Of a stretch of DNA of 13,332 bases, positions 13,264-13,332 are shown piece by piece. Position 1 is the stretch's first letter, and each line of letters opens with the position of its first letter. This stretch comes from an uncultured Bacilli bacterium. GTDB taxonomy: Bacteria > Bacillota_I > Bacilli_A > RF39 > UBA660. The notes beneath the pieces are model-generated. The model had not been told where the DNA came from, made no database searches, and was given only the letters and a program-made list of their open reading frames with translations. The DNA is taken from contig CANPXY010000028.1 of assembly GCA_947587115.1 (NCBI GenBank), forward strand, positions 1 through 13,332, written 5' to 3'. Both the position numbers and the translations under genes were made by a program.

Positions 13264-13332
13264 GTTTATAAGGAATTTTCTCCTTAAAAAAGATAAAAAA
13301 GGAAATAAAAAGAGAGACTTAAAAGCCACTCC

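Noticed and set aside
13269..13286. Second hairpin TAAGGA/TCCTTA after pnp
   Set aside because: The stem is only six weak pairs and is not followed by a T tract on the plus strand; on the minus strand the T content after it is poor. It may be a backup structure but is not callable.
13300..13332. Purine-rich AGAGAGACTTAAAAG near the right edge, possibly the left arm of another terminator
   Set aside because: The matching arm would lie beyond the window, so it cannot be tested.

Overview
The window is chromosomal DNA of a low-GC Gram-positive bacterium (Bacillota). It carries the conserved rimP-nusA-ylxR-infB-rbfA / truB / rpsO-pnp block with Gram-positive style ribosome binding sites (GGAGG) and TTGACA/TATAAT promoters. 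Several genes that sit in this block in Bacillus are absent: ylxQ/rplGA between ylxR and infB, ylxP, and ribF between truB and rpsO. RimP consists of its N-terminal domain only. Compact versions like this suggest the Erysipelotrichia or Mollicutes side of the Bacillota. That placement is an inference from gene content, not a phylogeny.

Left part (1-3340). A tRNA-Pro(UGG), cut by three bases at the window start, is followed by a strong terminator and a tandem 11-bp repeat. Next come a small tyrosine-rich unknown protein (-), an M29-family metallo-aminopeptidase (+), a membrane-anchored calcineurin-like phosphoesterase (-) and a CPBP intramembrane protease (-). The aminopeptidase and phosphoesterase genes converge on a shared palindrome that contains both stop codons.

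Central operon (3342-7557). A clear promoter and a leader hairpin precede rimP (short), nusA, ylxR/rnpM, infB and rbfA. Genes overlap or are closely spaced, and the operon ends at a strong terminator. These products act in 30S maturation, transcription elongation/termination and translation initiation.

Accessory insert (7558-9111). A promoter with perfect -35 and -10 hexamers has a run of ten G in its spacer, giving a 20-nt spacing. It drives a 13-codon mini-ORF, a DUF3592-like small protein and a three-helix membrane protein with an Asn/Asp-rich linker and a predicted external domain. These genes are much more AT-rich and use ATA codons freely, unlike their neighbours, so they look acquired. 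The G tract makes this a candidate phase-variable surface locus and the most interesting item in the window.

Right part (9112-13332). An unknown 197-aa helical protein (-) diverges from truB through two promoters whose -35 boxes touch. Then come truB, rpsO with its own promoter and a structured leader (probable S15 autoregulation site), a terminator, and pnp with its terminator. Five terminator-like hairpins in the window overlap or enclose the stop codon of the preceding gene, showing very compact gene ends.
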